A DNA stretch of 64,000 nucleotides from Aeromicrobium piscarium (GTDB taxonomy: Bacteria; Actinomycetota; Actinomycetes; Propionibacteriales; Nocardioidaceae), in contig NZ_VLNT01000009.1 in assembly GCF_007421815.1 (NCBI RefSeq), positions 62,001 to 126,000 of the forward strand, read 5' to 3'. The notes beneath the pieces are model-generated. The model was not told the origin of the DNA, ran no database searches, and saw only the letters and a program-made list of their open reading frames with translations. Position numbers and translations under genes: made by a program. Each line of letters begins with the position of its first letter. Within the stretch, counting starts at the first letter, position 1. Positions 46,709-54,875 of the stretch are shown piece by piece.

Positions 46709-46751
46709 ATTGACTATTAAGTCAAAGTCTGGCTATATAGTCAATAGTTGA
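46709..46751. promoter_or_regulatory. Divergent promoters with TTGAC/GTCAA operators
   Basis: This is an AT-rich block in GC-rich DNA. Plus strand: TTGACT (46709-46714), 18 bases, TATATA (46733-46738), leading to the hydratase. Minus strand: TTGACT and TTAATA at comparable spacing, leading to the thiolase-like gene. Half-sites TTGAC/GTCAA lie at 46709, 46720, 46739 and 46747, making TTGACTATTAAGTCAA and GTCAATAGTTGAC palindromes over both promoters. Confidence 0.65.
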
Positions 46752-46783
46752 CTCAAGTGTCATAAAGAAGGGGAGAGAAGATC

Positions 46784-47599
46784 GTGACTTCGACACCGAC
46801 GGTTCTCGTCGATCGCATGTCCATCGACGGGACCGACCAGCAGATGGCGCTCGTCACGCTGAATCGTCCCGACGAGATGAACCCGTTGGATTGGGACACC
46901 GTCAAGGACCTGGGTGAGACCTTCGCCGAGCTCGAGCAGGACAGAGATGTTCGCGTCGTCGCCATCACGGGAGCAGGCCGCGCCTTCTCCGCGGGAGGTG
47001 ACATGAAGAAATATGCGACGCTGCAGCGCGACTCGGTCGACTTTCCTCAGTTCCTCGAGGACATCCATCGCATCTTCTCGGGCATCTCGCAGTCGGCCAA
47101 GCCTTACGTTGCCCTGGTCAACGGCGTCGCGGTCGCGGGCGGGATCGAACTCGTGCTCTCGTGCGATGTCGTGGTCGCGAGCACGAAGGCGCGCATCGGG
47201 GACGCCCATCTCGTCTTCGGCCAGATGGGCGGCGGCGGAGCACTGACGTTGTTGCCGCGAGCGATCGGCCCCGTGCGCGCGCGTGAGTTGGTGCTGTCGG
47301 GCCGGATGATGGACGCGCGCGAAGCGATGGACGTCGGACTGGTCTCGCGGATCGCCGAACCCGATGAGCTCGTGGCCGCGGGACTCTCGTTCGCCGCCGA
47401 AGTCGCCGCCAAGTCCCCGCTCGCAGTGGCCAACGCCAAACGGACGATGAACGCCGCATGGAGCGAGGGCACCGGCATCACCGAGGGGCTGCGGCTCGAA
47501 CGTACGGCCACGTCGTTGTACTGCCTCACGAGCGACGATGCGCCCGAAGGACTGGAAGCCTTCGCGCAGAAGCGCCCGGCCCACTACACGGGACGGTGA
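46784..47599 (+). CDS. Enoyl-CoA hydratase/isomerase family protein
   Basis: This 271-residue crotonase-fold enzyme has AITGAGRAFSAGGDMKKY as the oxyanion-hole segment and VAVAGGIELVLSCDVVVAS for the hexamer core. The second catalytic region reads FGQMGGGGALTLLPRAIG, where canonical hydratases carry catalytic Glu residues, so isomerase, hydrolase or lyase chemistry is possible. The GTG start follows AAGGGGAGAG. The DUF35 gene begins six bases after its stop, making an operon. Confidence 0.82.
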   Translation: MTSTPTVLVDRMSIDGTDQQMALVTLNRPDEMNPLDWDTVKDLGETFAELEQDRDVRVVAITGAGRAFSAGGDMKKYATLQRDSVDFPQFLEDIHRIFSGISQSAKPYVALVNGVAVAGGIELVLSCDVVVASTKARIGDAHLVFGQMGGGGALTLLPRAIGPVRARELVLSGRMMDAREAMDVGLVSRIAEPDELVAAGLSFAAEVAAKSPLAVANAKRTMNAAWSEGTGITEGLRLERTATSLYCLTSDDAPEGLEAFAQKRPAHYTGR

Positions 47600-47604
47600 G
47601 TCCG

Positions 47605-48027
47605 ATGAACGCCGATGCCACCTCGAGCCCGATGGCACCCCCGGCCCCGGTGACGGATCTGGACAGTCACTTCTTCTGGGACGGGTTGCGGGACGGAAAG
47701 ATCGTGCTCCAGCGATGCACGTCATGCTCGAGGTTCCGCTTTCCCCCAATGCCGAGGTGCCCGTTCTGCCGGAACCCCGAGGCCAGCATCGAAGAGATCT
47801 CGGGTCGAGGCGAGGTGTACTCGTGGATCGTCGCCCAGCGTGCCTTCGCGCCGGAGTTCGCTGCCGATGTTCCCTATGTCCTGGCCACGGTCGATTTCGA
47901 CGCAGGCTGCCGAGCGGTCGTCCGGGTCGAGGACGGTGAGGAGATTGATTTCGGAGACCGGGTCGAACCCGTCATCGTCGATCATCCGGACTGGAGTGAA
48001 CTGCGGGTTCGGTTGAGCACGTCTTGA
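47605..48027 (+). CDS. DUF35 zinc-ribbon/OB-fold acyl-CoA-associated protein
   Basis: This 140-residue protein has a rubredoxin-like zinc ribbon (CTSCSRFRFPPMPRCPFC, two C-x2-C pairs) followed by an OB fold (GRGEVYSWIVAQRAFAPEF, VLATVDFDAGCRAV). DUF35 proteins partner with thiolase-like aldolases or MaoC hydratases; ChsH2-DUF35 with Ltp2 is the defined example. The Cys-less thiolase at 45.5-46.7 kb is therefore its likely partner. The ATG is six bases after the hydratase stop. It is convergent with the SDR gene. Confidence 0.82.
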   Translation: MNADATSSPMAPPAPVTDLDSHFFWDGLRDGKIVLQRCTSCSRFRFPPMPRCPFCRNPEASIEEISGRGEVYSWIVAQRAFAPEFAADVPYVLATVDFDAGCRAVVRVEDGEEIDFGDRVEPVIVDHPDWSELRVRLSTS

Positions 48028-48057
48028 GGGCGACGAGGGCCTCGGGCGACGCTCGCC

Positions 48058-48822
48058 TCAGACGACCGAGATCCCCCCGTTGATGCTGACCGTCTGACCG
48101 GTGATCCGGCGGGCGCGGGGGCTGGCGAGGAAGTCGATGAGTTCGGCCACCTCGGCCGCGGACGGCACGCCGAGGTCGGCACGTTCGGCGGCCTTGGCGA
48201 ACAGCCGCGCGCTGAAACCACCCTCGAGCATGCGGGCTCCGGTCGGGGTGTCGCCGATGAGCGACGGCGTGACAGTGTTGATGCGGATGCCGTGGCGCTT
48301 GTTCTCCCAGGCGGCCGTCCGCGCGAACATGACGATCGACGCCATCGCTGCTCCGATGACGCTTTCCCCCGGAGTCGCCGATTTGGCGGCGTCCGAGGCG
48401 ACGAGAACGATGGAACCGCCGCCCGAGCGCAGCATGAGCGGAATCGCTGCACGGGTCGCGTGCAGCGGGGGGAGGGCTATCGATGTGAGGATGTCCTCGA
48501 CGCGACCGGGGTCGGTCGACTCCAAGGGCTGAGGACTCACGCCGCTCGGCACCGTGGAACACACCACGGCGTCGATGCCCCCGGACGATGCGTCGAAATC
48601 GGTGAGCGCTTCGGTCAGGACCGCATGATCCATGGCGTCGAGCACGTACGGCACGACGGTGGCGCCGGACACTGACGCCTGGGTCGCGGCGTCGCGCAAC
48701 GCGTCGTGCCCGCGACCGGCGATGGCGATTCGTTCCACGCCTGAGCGGATCATGGCCGTGACCACCGCCTGCCCCACGCCCGAGGAACCCCCGATGACGA
48801 ATGCCGTGCGATAGCGGTTCAT
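48058..48822 (-). CDS. SDR-fold protein without the YxxxK catalytic pair
   Basis: This 254-residue Rossmann protein has an NAD(P) motif (VIGGSSGVGQAV, residues 9-20) and a C-terminal ITGQTVSINGGISVV typical of classical SDRs. The catalytic Ser is present (VASDA, residue 143), but the segment where YxxxK should lie reads GESVIGAAMAS (152-162), so Tyr and Lys are both missing. It may be a non-redox member or a binding subunit. Its start overlaps the stop of the upstream acyl-CoA dehydrogenase gene by four bases. Confidence 0.78.
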   Translation of the reverse strand: MNRYRTAFVIGGSSGVGQAVVTAMIRSGVERIAIAGRGHDALRDAATQASVSGATVVPYVLDAMDHAVLTEALTDFDASSGGIDAVVCSTVPSGVSPQPLESTDPGRVEDILTSIALPPLHATRAAIPLMLRSGGGSIVLVASDAAKSATPGESVIGAAMASIVMFARTAAWENKRHGIRINTVTPSLIGDTPTGARMLEGGFSARLFAKAAERADLGVPSAAEVAELIDFLASPRARRITGQTVSINGGISVV

Positions 48823-49952
48823 CGCCCAAGGTCCCGAGAGAGGATCTCGAGCTGGATCTCGTCGGTTCCGCCGCCGATGCGTAGGACTCGGGCATCGCGG
48901 TAGTGGCGTGCTGCGTCGCCGGCGAGGAAACCGTCACCACCGAAGATCTGGACGGCTTCGTCCGCGATGTGTTGGGCGACCCCGGCGGTGAAGTACTTGG
49001 CCACGGATGCCGCGCGATGTGCTTCACGGTGGTTGGCCTGGATGCGAGCCGCGGCTTGGTACGTCGCTGCACGAGCCACCTGGATCCCGGCTCTCATGTG
49101 AGCGACTCGGTGGCGAATGGTCTGACGTTCCACGAGGGAAACGCCGAACGTCGAGCGGGACCGAATGCGCTCCTCGATGAGAGTGAGACATTCGGATGCC
49201 ACGCCGAGGGACATGCCGGCGAGGACGATGCGTTCGAGTGTGAATCGCGCCATGATCTGGTGGAAGCCGCGGTTTTCGGTGCCCAGGACCGCGTCGTGGG
49301 GTACGAACACGTCGTCGAAGTGCACCTCGCGCGTGTCGGAGGCATGCCAACCCAGTTTCTCCAGCGGCGGGCCGACCGTGATCCCCGGCGTCGAGGCGTC
49401 GATGATGAACGTGCTCAGCCCACGATGTCCGGATTCTCCCGTTCGAGCGGCGGTCACGAAGACCGAGGCGAATCCGGCATTGGTGATGAACATCTTGGAG
49501 CCGTTGATCACCCATCCGTCTGCGGAGCGCACCGCCGTCGTGCTGACGGCAGCCACGTCAGAGCCCGTTTCGGGTTCACTGACGACGATGGACGCCCAGG
49601 CTTCACCGGCACACAGTCGCGGCAACCACGTCTGCTGTTGCTCCCGCGTCCCGTAGGCCCACACATGGGGCATGGCCATGTAGGAACTCGCCAACGGCGT
49701 GATCGCCAGTCCGCACGACGCGCGAGCCAGCTCTTCAGCGACGATGGTCACCGCGAGCACGTCCCCGCCGCTCCCGCCGGCCTCGGGCGGAACCAAGAGA
49801 CCGAGAAGGCCGAGATCTCCGGCCTCACGCCAGATAGACAGGTCCACGGTGCCGCTGTCTGCGGCCGTCGCAATCGGCCGCAGGCGCGAGTCGACGAACT
49901 TTCGACACGTGTCTCGCAGGCTTTCGTGGACATCGTCGAGTTCCCAGGTCAT
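48819..49952 (-). CDS. Acyl-CoA dehydrogenase
   Basis: This 377-residue FAD enzyme catalyses alpha,beta-dehydrogenation of acyl-CoA. ASIVVSEPETGSDVAAV and NGSKMFITNAG are the FAD-binding segments, and AVQIFGGDGFLAGDAARHYR leads to the C-terminal helices. The usual catalytic Glu position before GTxEIQ is Gly here (RIGGGTDEIQ), but TLERIVLAG has a Glu at residue 240, the position of the base in isovaleryl-CoA and long-chain dehydrogenases. A branched or bulky acyl substrate is thus plausible. It is the first gene of a two-gene minus-strand operon and divergent from the ABC operon. Confidence 0.88.
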   Translation of the reverse strand: MTWELDDVHESLRDTCRKFVDSRLRPIATAADSGTVDLSIWREAGDLGLLGLLVPPEAGGSGGDVLAVTIVAEELARASCGLAITPLASSYMAMPHVWAYGTREQQQTWLPRLCAGEAWASIVVSEPETGSDVAAVSTTAVRSADGWVINGSKMFITNAGFASVFVTAARTGESGHRGLSTFIIDASTPGITVGPPLEKLGWHASDTREVHFDDVFVPHDAVLGTENRGFHQIMARFTLERIVLAGMSLGVASECLTLIEERIRSRSTFGVSLVERQTIRHRVAHMRAGIQVARAATYQAAARIQANHREAHRAASVAKYFTAGVAQHIADEAVQIFGGDGFLAGDAARHYRDARVLRIGGGTDEIQLEILSRDLGR

Positions 49953-50090
49953 GGGTGCACCATTCCTCGTCGCGGGTGGAGGTATGCGCTGACCCTACGG
50001 ATCGCTCGCTCGCCACGTCAACCAGTGGGCCGGATTTCAACCGTAGTTCAAGAAGACTGCGCCGGTGGACGAAAATTCTTGGCGTGAGAC

Positions 50091-50119
50091 TTGCGTCACA
50101 GGCCGAAAGCCTGCATACT
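50091..50119 (+). promoter_or_regulatory. Promoter of the ABC transporter operon
   Basis: TTGCGT, 17 bases, CATACT, with a small AGGCC/GGCCT-like hairpin in the spacer. GGTCAAAAAAC just downstream (50139-50149) repeats the half-site motif seen at the Nudix promoter. Confidence 0.55.
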
Positions 50120-50164
50120 GGCCGGGATTTTACTTCTTGGTCAAAAAACATCTTTGGAGTTGGA

Positions 50165-50956
50165 ATGCAGCCATCGGGTACACCTGCACTGGAAGCGAAC
50201 GGCATCAGCCTGCGCTTCGGCGGTCTGACGGTGCTCAACGATGTGTCTCTCGAGGTCGGGCAACGGCAGATCGTCTCACTCATCGGTCCCAATGGCGCCG
50301 GGAAGAGTTCGCTCGTCAACTGCATCACCGGCTTCTACCGTCCGCAGCGCGGCACGGTGACGGTGTTCGGCGAGGACGTCTCGGGCCTTCCTCCCCAGAA
50401 GATCGCCAAGCATCGCGTGGCACGCACCTACCAGAACATCGAGCTCTTCGACGGCATGTCGGTCCTGGAGAACCTGTTGCTAGGTCGTCACATGCACATG
50501 TCCAGTGGCCCGATCTCCGGCGGGTTGTGGTGGGGCAAGGCCCGCAACGAGGAATTGCGCGAGCGCGAGGTGGTCGAAGACCTGGTCGACTTCCTCGAAC
50601 TCGAGAGCATTCGGAATGCTCCCGTGAGCCTGCTGTCCTACGGGCAACGCAAGCGCGTCGATCTGGGTCGGGCGTTGGCTCAGGATCCGCACATCCTCAT
50701 CCTCGACGAGCCCATGGCCGGGATGAACGTCGAGGAGAAGGAGGACATGGTGCGCTTCATCCTCGAACTGCAGGAAACGCGCGCGATCTCGATCGTGCTG
50801 ATCGAGCACGACATGGGAGTCGTCATGGACATCTCCGATCGTGTCGCCGTCCTCGACTTCGGCCAGTTCATCGCGATGGGGTCTCCTGACGAGGTCAAGA
50901 ACGATCCGGCCGTGATCCGTGCGTACGTGGGTGGAGCAAAGGAGATCGCTTCATGA
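50165..50956 (+). CDS. livG: Branched-chain-type ABC transporter ATPase (LivG)
   Basis: This 263-residue ATPase energises a HAAT-family importer. Walker A is GPNGAGKSS, the Q-loop and signature region read LLSYGQRKRVDLGRAL, and Walker B is ILILDEPMAGMN, with the extended LivG C-terminus. ATG 50165 follows TTTGGAGT; upstream in-frame starts would run through the promoter. The stop overlaps the ligase ATG (ATGA). With LivH, LivM, the lipoprotein and LivF it makes a complete importer. The imported compound is probably a carboxylic acid, judged from the ligases, not an amino acid. Confidence 0.92.
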   Translation: MQPSGTPALEANGISLRFGGLTVLNDVSLEVGQRQIVSLIGPNGAGKSSLVNCITGFYRPQRGTVTVFGEDVSGLPPQKIAKHRVARTYQNIELFDGMSVLENLLLGRHMHMSSGPISGGLWWGKARNEELREREVVEDLVDFLELESIRNAPVSLLSYGQRKRVDLGRALAQDPHILILDEPMAGMNVEEKEDMVRFILELQETRAISIVLIEHDMGVVMDISDRVAVLDFGQFIAMGSPDEVKNDPAVIRAYVGGAKEIAS

Positions 50957-52890
50957 TGATCGAGGCCGGACCGGGAAACTATCCGGACCGCACCCTGCCG
51001 CAGTTGCTCGAGGATCGTGCGGGCATGACCGCCGACGCCGTGGCCTATCGCATCAAGGACCGCGGACTCTGGAAGCCCACCACGTGGAGCGAGTATCGCG
51101 ATCAGGTCGAGCACTTCGCGCTGGGATTGGTCGACCGGGGCATGGAGCCGGGATCCACCGTCGCGATCCTCGGCGACAACTGGCCTCACCACTTGGTCGC
51201 TGACCTCGCCGCGCAAGCACTGGGCGGGTCCGGGGTGGTCCTGTTCCCCGAGTCGACCTCAGACGAGGTGGCGTACGTCCTGGCCCACGCTGAATGCCGC
51301 GTGGTCGTGGTTCGTGACCAGGAGCAGGCCGACAAGGTGCTCGACGTGATCGACGAACTGCCCGATGTCGGGTTCATCGTGTACTGCGACGGACGGGGCA
51401 TGCAGCGGTACCGATCGCAGCGGGTCCTGTCCTTCGACAAGATGATCGATGCCGGACGAGCCCGCGCTGCGGCGAACCCGGGGGAATACCAAAATTTCGT
51501 CGACGAGGGTCGAAGCCACGACCCCGCGATGATCATGTACACCTCGGGCACGACGGGTCGGCCCAAGGGCGCGATGATGTCGCACCACAACGTCGTGGCA
51601 GCGATCGTCAACTTCTTCGCGGTCGAACCCCTCCAGTTCGGTGACGAGAGGTTGGTCTTCCTGCCATTGGCGTGGGCGGGCGAACGCTACTTCTCCACCG
51701 CGGGCCACCTCTTGGTGGGCTACCGGCTCAACTTCGCGGAGAGCCCGGAAACTCTCCGCGCCGACATTCGGGAGATCGGTCCGCAGCAGCTCGTCGGCGC
51801 TCCGCGCATGTGGGAGGACTTCCTCTCGAGCTTCGAGCTGCGAATGGGCGAAGCCACGCGTCTCAAGCGCGCGATCTACCGCTGGGGGATGGATGTCGGT
51901 CAGTCGTTGGTCGACTTCGATCTGGCTGGCGAGGCATTGCCGCTGCGCCTGCGCCTCAAGCGGAAGGTCGCTGAATTTCTCGTGTACCGGCCCGTGCGAG
52001 ACCAGCTGGGACTGCTGCGAGCCACCCGGGTCTATTCCGGTGGTGGCGCCCTGGGTCAGGAGGTCGCGAAGTACTTCCTCTCGCTCGGCGTACCGATCAA
52101 GCAGATGTACGGCCAGACCGAAGCCGGAATCACGACGACCCACTGGGACAAGATCAAGCCTGAGACCATGGGCCAGCCGATCCCCGGCGTCGAGGTGGTC
52201 ATCAACGAGAACAACGAGATCGCCCACCGCGGCCCGAGCGTCTTCCTCGGATATCTCAAGAATCCGGACGCCACCGAGGAGGTGCTGCGTGACGGGCTGC
52301 TGCTGTCCGGCGACGAGGGATTCCTCGACGATGACGGTCACCTCGTGGTGGTGGACCGGTCCAAGAACGTCGCGACCCTGATGTCGGGCGACCGTTTCAG
52401 TCCCACGTTCGTCGAGAACAAGGCCAAGTTCTCGCGCTTCATCCGCGAAGCGGTGTGTTTCGGGCACGAGCGCCCGTTCCCGGTGCTGCTGGTGAACATC
52501 GACGGCGACGTGGTCGGACGATGGGCCGAGAAGAACAGAGTGGGCTACACGACCTACACCGACTTGTCACAGAAGCCGCAGATCATCGACCTCATTCGCG
52601 AGGAGATCGTCCGGATCAACGATTCCCTGCCAGAACGCCTGCGGGTGGGACGGTTCGTCATCCTGCACAAGGAATTCGACGCCGATGACGAGGAGATCAC
52701 CCGCACCAAGAAGATTCGGAGAAACCTCGTGGAGCAGCGGTACTCCTTCATCCTCGACGCGCTGTACGCGGGGGAGGACTCGATCGAGGTCGAGGCCAAG
52801 GTGACCTATCGGGACGGGCGGAGCTCGGTCATCACGACGCGCCTGAACCTCATGGATGCGTCGAAGGAAGCGGTGGTCAGTCATGGGTGA
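50953..52890 (+). CDS. Large AMP-dependent acyl-CoA synthetase within ABC operon
   Basis: This 645-residue ANL enzyme has MYTSGTTGRPKGAMMS near residue 194, MYGQTEAGITTTHW (A5) and SGDEGFLDDDGHLVVVDR (A7/A8), then NVATLMSGDRFSPTFVEN. The long C-terminus is seen in synthetases clustered with Liv-type transporters. It overlaps livG by four bases and livH by eight, so uptake and CoA activation are translated together. This recalls vectorial acylation, in which import is pulled by activation. Its chain-length or ring specificity cannot be read. Confidence 0.88.
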   Translation: MMIEAGPGNYPDRTLPQLLEDRAGMTADAVAYRIKDRGLWKPTTWSEYRDQVEHFALGLVDRGMEPGSTVAILGDNWPHHLVADLAAQALGGSGVVLFPESTSDEVAYVLAHAECRVVVVRDQEQADKVLDVIDELPDVGFIVYCDGRGMQRYRSQRVLSFDKMIDAGRARAAANPGEYQNFVDEGRSHDPAMIMYTSGTTGRPKGAMMSHHNVVAAIVNFFAVEPLQFGDERLVFLPLAWAGERYFSTAGHLLVGYRLNFAESPETLRADIREIGPQQLVGAPRMWEDFLSSFELRMGEATRLKRAIYRWGMDVGQSLVDFDLAGEALPLRLRLKRKVAEFLVYRPVRDQLGLLRATRVYSGGGALGQEVAKYFLSLGVPIKQMYGQTEAGITTTHWDKIKPETMGQPIPGVEVVINENNEIAHRGPSVFLGYLKNPDATEEVLRDGLLLSGDEGFLDDDGHLVVVDRSKNVATLMSGDRFSPTFVENKAKFSRFIREAVCFGHERPFPVLLVNIDGDVVGRWAEKNRVGYTTYTDLSQKPQIIDLIREEIVRINDSLPERLRVGRFVILHKEFDADDEEITRTKKIRRNLVEQRYSFILDALYAGEDSIEVEAKVTYRDGRSSVITTRLNLMDASKEAVVSHG

Positions 52891-53767
52891 GTTCGTGCAA
52901 CTGACGGCCAATGGCGCCCTCTTGGGCTTCATGTACGCGATCTTGGCGATGGGCTTCGTCCTCGTCTTCAAGGGCAGCGGCGTGATCAACTTCTCCCAGG
53001 GAGAACTCGTGCTTCTGGGCGCCTACGTGGTCTCGTGGGTGCTCGCGACCCTCGGCGTGCCGTTCTGGCTGGGCATCCCGTTGGCGGCCCTCGTGTGTGC
53101 CGTCGCCGGAGTCCTCATCGAGCGTTTCGCTCTTCGCCGGTTGCTCAACGAATCGATGTTGGCGCTGATCATGGCCACCATCGCGCTGGGGTCGATCATT
53201 CGCGGGCTGATGTCGCTGATCTTCGGTGACCGAACGCGCTCCATGCCCGAGATCCTTCCCACGGGGACATACGAGGTGCTCGGCCTGCGCTTCTCGGCAC
53301 TCATGGTGTGGGCCGCCGTCATCGGGTTGCTCCTGCTCGGCGCCCTTGCATGGTTCTTCAGCAAGACGAAACTGGGGCTCGCCATGCAGGCGGTCGCTGA
53401 TGATCGGGTGGCGGCTCAGTCGCTCGGGATGAGTCTGGGCGTGGTCAACGCGACCGCGTGGGCCATCGCCGGTGCGGTGGCCGCCCTGGCCGGATTCGTG
53501 TGGGGATCGTTCCTCGGCGTCGACGGCCGACTCATCGCGTTGGGTGCGTTGATTTTCCCGGTGGTGATCCTCGGCGGGCTCGAGTCGATTCCCGGCGCGG
53601 TCATCGGTGGCATCGTCGTCGGGATCGTCGAAAGTCTGAGTGCCGGCTACCTCGACGACGTCGTCGGTGGCGGGTTCAGCACTGTCGCCCCACTCCTGCT
53701 GCTGCTGGTCGTCCTCCTGGTCCGTCCGTACGGGCTCTTCGGGCGACCAGAGATCGAAAGGGTGTGA
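52883..53767 (+). CDS. livH: Branched-chain-type ABC permease (LivH)
   Basis: This 294-residue permease has about eight transmembrane helices. NGALLGFMYAILAMGFVLVF starts the fold and INFSQGELVLLGAYV is the LivH signature. AQSLGMSLGVVNATAWAIAG forms the coupling-helix region, and a GLESIPGAVIGGIVVGIVES segment follows. The ATG overlaps the synthetase end by eight bases. It pairs with LivM as the two membrane subunits. Confidence 0.92.
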   Translation: MGEFVQLTANGALLGFMYAILAMGFVLVFKGSGVINFSQGELVLLGAYVVSWVLATLGVPFWLGIPLAALVCAVAGVLIERFALRRLLNESMLALIMATIALGSIIRGLMSLIFGDRTRSMPEILPTGTYEVLGLRFSALMVWAAVIGLLLLGALAWFFSKTKLGLAMQAVADDRVAAQSLGMSLGVVNATAWAIAGAVAALAGFVWGSFLGVDGRLIALGALIFPVVILGGLESIPGAVIGGIVVGIVESLSAGYLDDVVGGGFSTVAPLLLLLVVLLVRPYGLFGRPEIERV

Positions 53768-53770
53768 ACC

Positions 53771-54826
53771 ATGCCTCTCATTGCCATGGAAACCGGTAGG
53801 TTCGACGAGAACCACCGTCAACAGGTCCGGGTGTACGACACACCCCACCGCCGATTCTGGATCCTGACCCTCCTGGTCGTCGGCTTCGTGATCGTGCCGT
53901 TCGCGGCCAACCAGTACTGGCTGACCGTCCTCGGCCTCATCGGGGTCGCCGCGGTGGGCGGCCTCGGGCTCAACGTCCTCGTCGGCTACACCGGCCAGAT
54001 CTCACTGGGCCACGCCGCTTTCGCCGCCGTCGGCGCGTACAGCTGCGGCATCATGACGACACGCCTGGGACTGCCGGTCTGGCTCGCGATTCCAGCCGCC
54101 CTGTTGTGCGCGGGGCTCTTCTCGCTGATCTTCGGCGTGGTCTCGCTTCGGGTCAAGGGCATGTATCTGGCCATCGCCACGCTTGCCGCCCAGTACCTCG
54201 TGGAATGGGCGCTGCACGCCTGGAACCTCGCCGGCAACGACTACGGGCTCATCACGTTCGAGCCGATCGAGATCGGCGCCTTCAACACGGCGACACCTGT
54301 CGGCAGGTATCTCCTCATCATGGCGTGTCTCGCGCTTGTCGTGCTCTACGTCGAAAACCTCACTAGAACGCGTACCGGACGAGCCATGATCGCGGTCCGC
54401 GATCAGGACATGGCGGCCGCGGGCATCGGCGTCTCGCCGTTCAAGTACAAGCTCATCGCGTTCTTCATCTCCTCCTCCATCGCCGGTCTGTCCGGTGTTC
54501 TCTACGGGTTCAGCGCCGGGATCGTCTCTGCAGAGGCGTTCACGCTCACGTTGTCGATCCAGTACCTGGCGATCATCCTCGTCGGCGGTCTGGGCACGGT
54601 GCCCGGAGCCGTGCTGGGCGCGGCATTCATCACGATGCTCCCGATCGTGTTGCGCGACGGGCTCCCGATCATCGGCATCGAACTCGCCGCGAACATGCAG
54701 GTGCACCTGCTCAGCGTGCTGTTCGGGATCGCGATCCTCGCGTTCCTGTTCCTGGAGTCCAAAGGACTGTATGGACTCTTCCGCAACATCAAGGACTATT
54801 TCCGCCAGTGGCCCTTCAGCTACTAG
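53771..54826 (+). CDS. livM: Branched-chain-type ABC permease (LivM)
   Basis: This 351-residue permease has a hydrophilic N-terminus of about 30 residues and about ten helices. LNVLVGYTGQISLGHAAFAA is the LivM signature, and AMIAVRDQDMAAAGIGVSPF is the cytoplasmic coupling region. ILVGGLGTVPGAVLGAAFIT follows near the C-terminus. The ATG is three bases after livH. Confidence 0.92.
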   Translation: MPLIAMETGRFDENHRQQVRVYDTPHRRFWILTLLVVGFVIVPFAANQYWLTVLGLIGVAAVGGLGLNVLVGYTGQISLGHAAFAAVGAYSCGIMTTRLGLPVWLAIPAALLCAGLFSLIFGVVSLRVKGMYLAIATLAAQYLVEWALHAWNLAGNDYGLITFEPIEIGAFNTATPVGRYLLIMACLALVVLYVENLTRTRTGRAMIAVRDQDMAAAGIGVSPFKYKLIAFFISSSIAGLSGVLYGFSAGIVSAEAFTLTLSIQYLAIILVGGLGTVPGAVLGAAFITMLPIVLRDGLPIIGIELAANMQVHLLSVLFGIAILAFLFLESKGLYGLFRNIKDYFRQWPFSY

Positions 54827-54875
54827 CCCCATTCGGGTTTCGGCACGTCGCGCCGGACTGACAAAAGGAGACAAG

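Noticed and set aside
54495..54875. A longer start for the lipoprotein binding protein, overlapping livM
   Set aside because: The extension is livM read in another frame; the ATG at 54876 has a strong AAAAGGAG site and begins a clean lipoprotein signal peptide.
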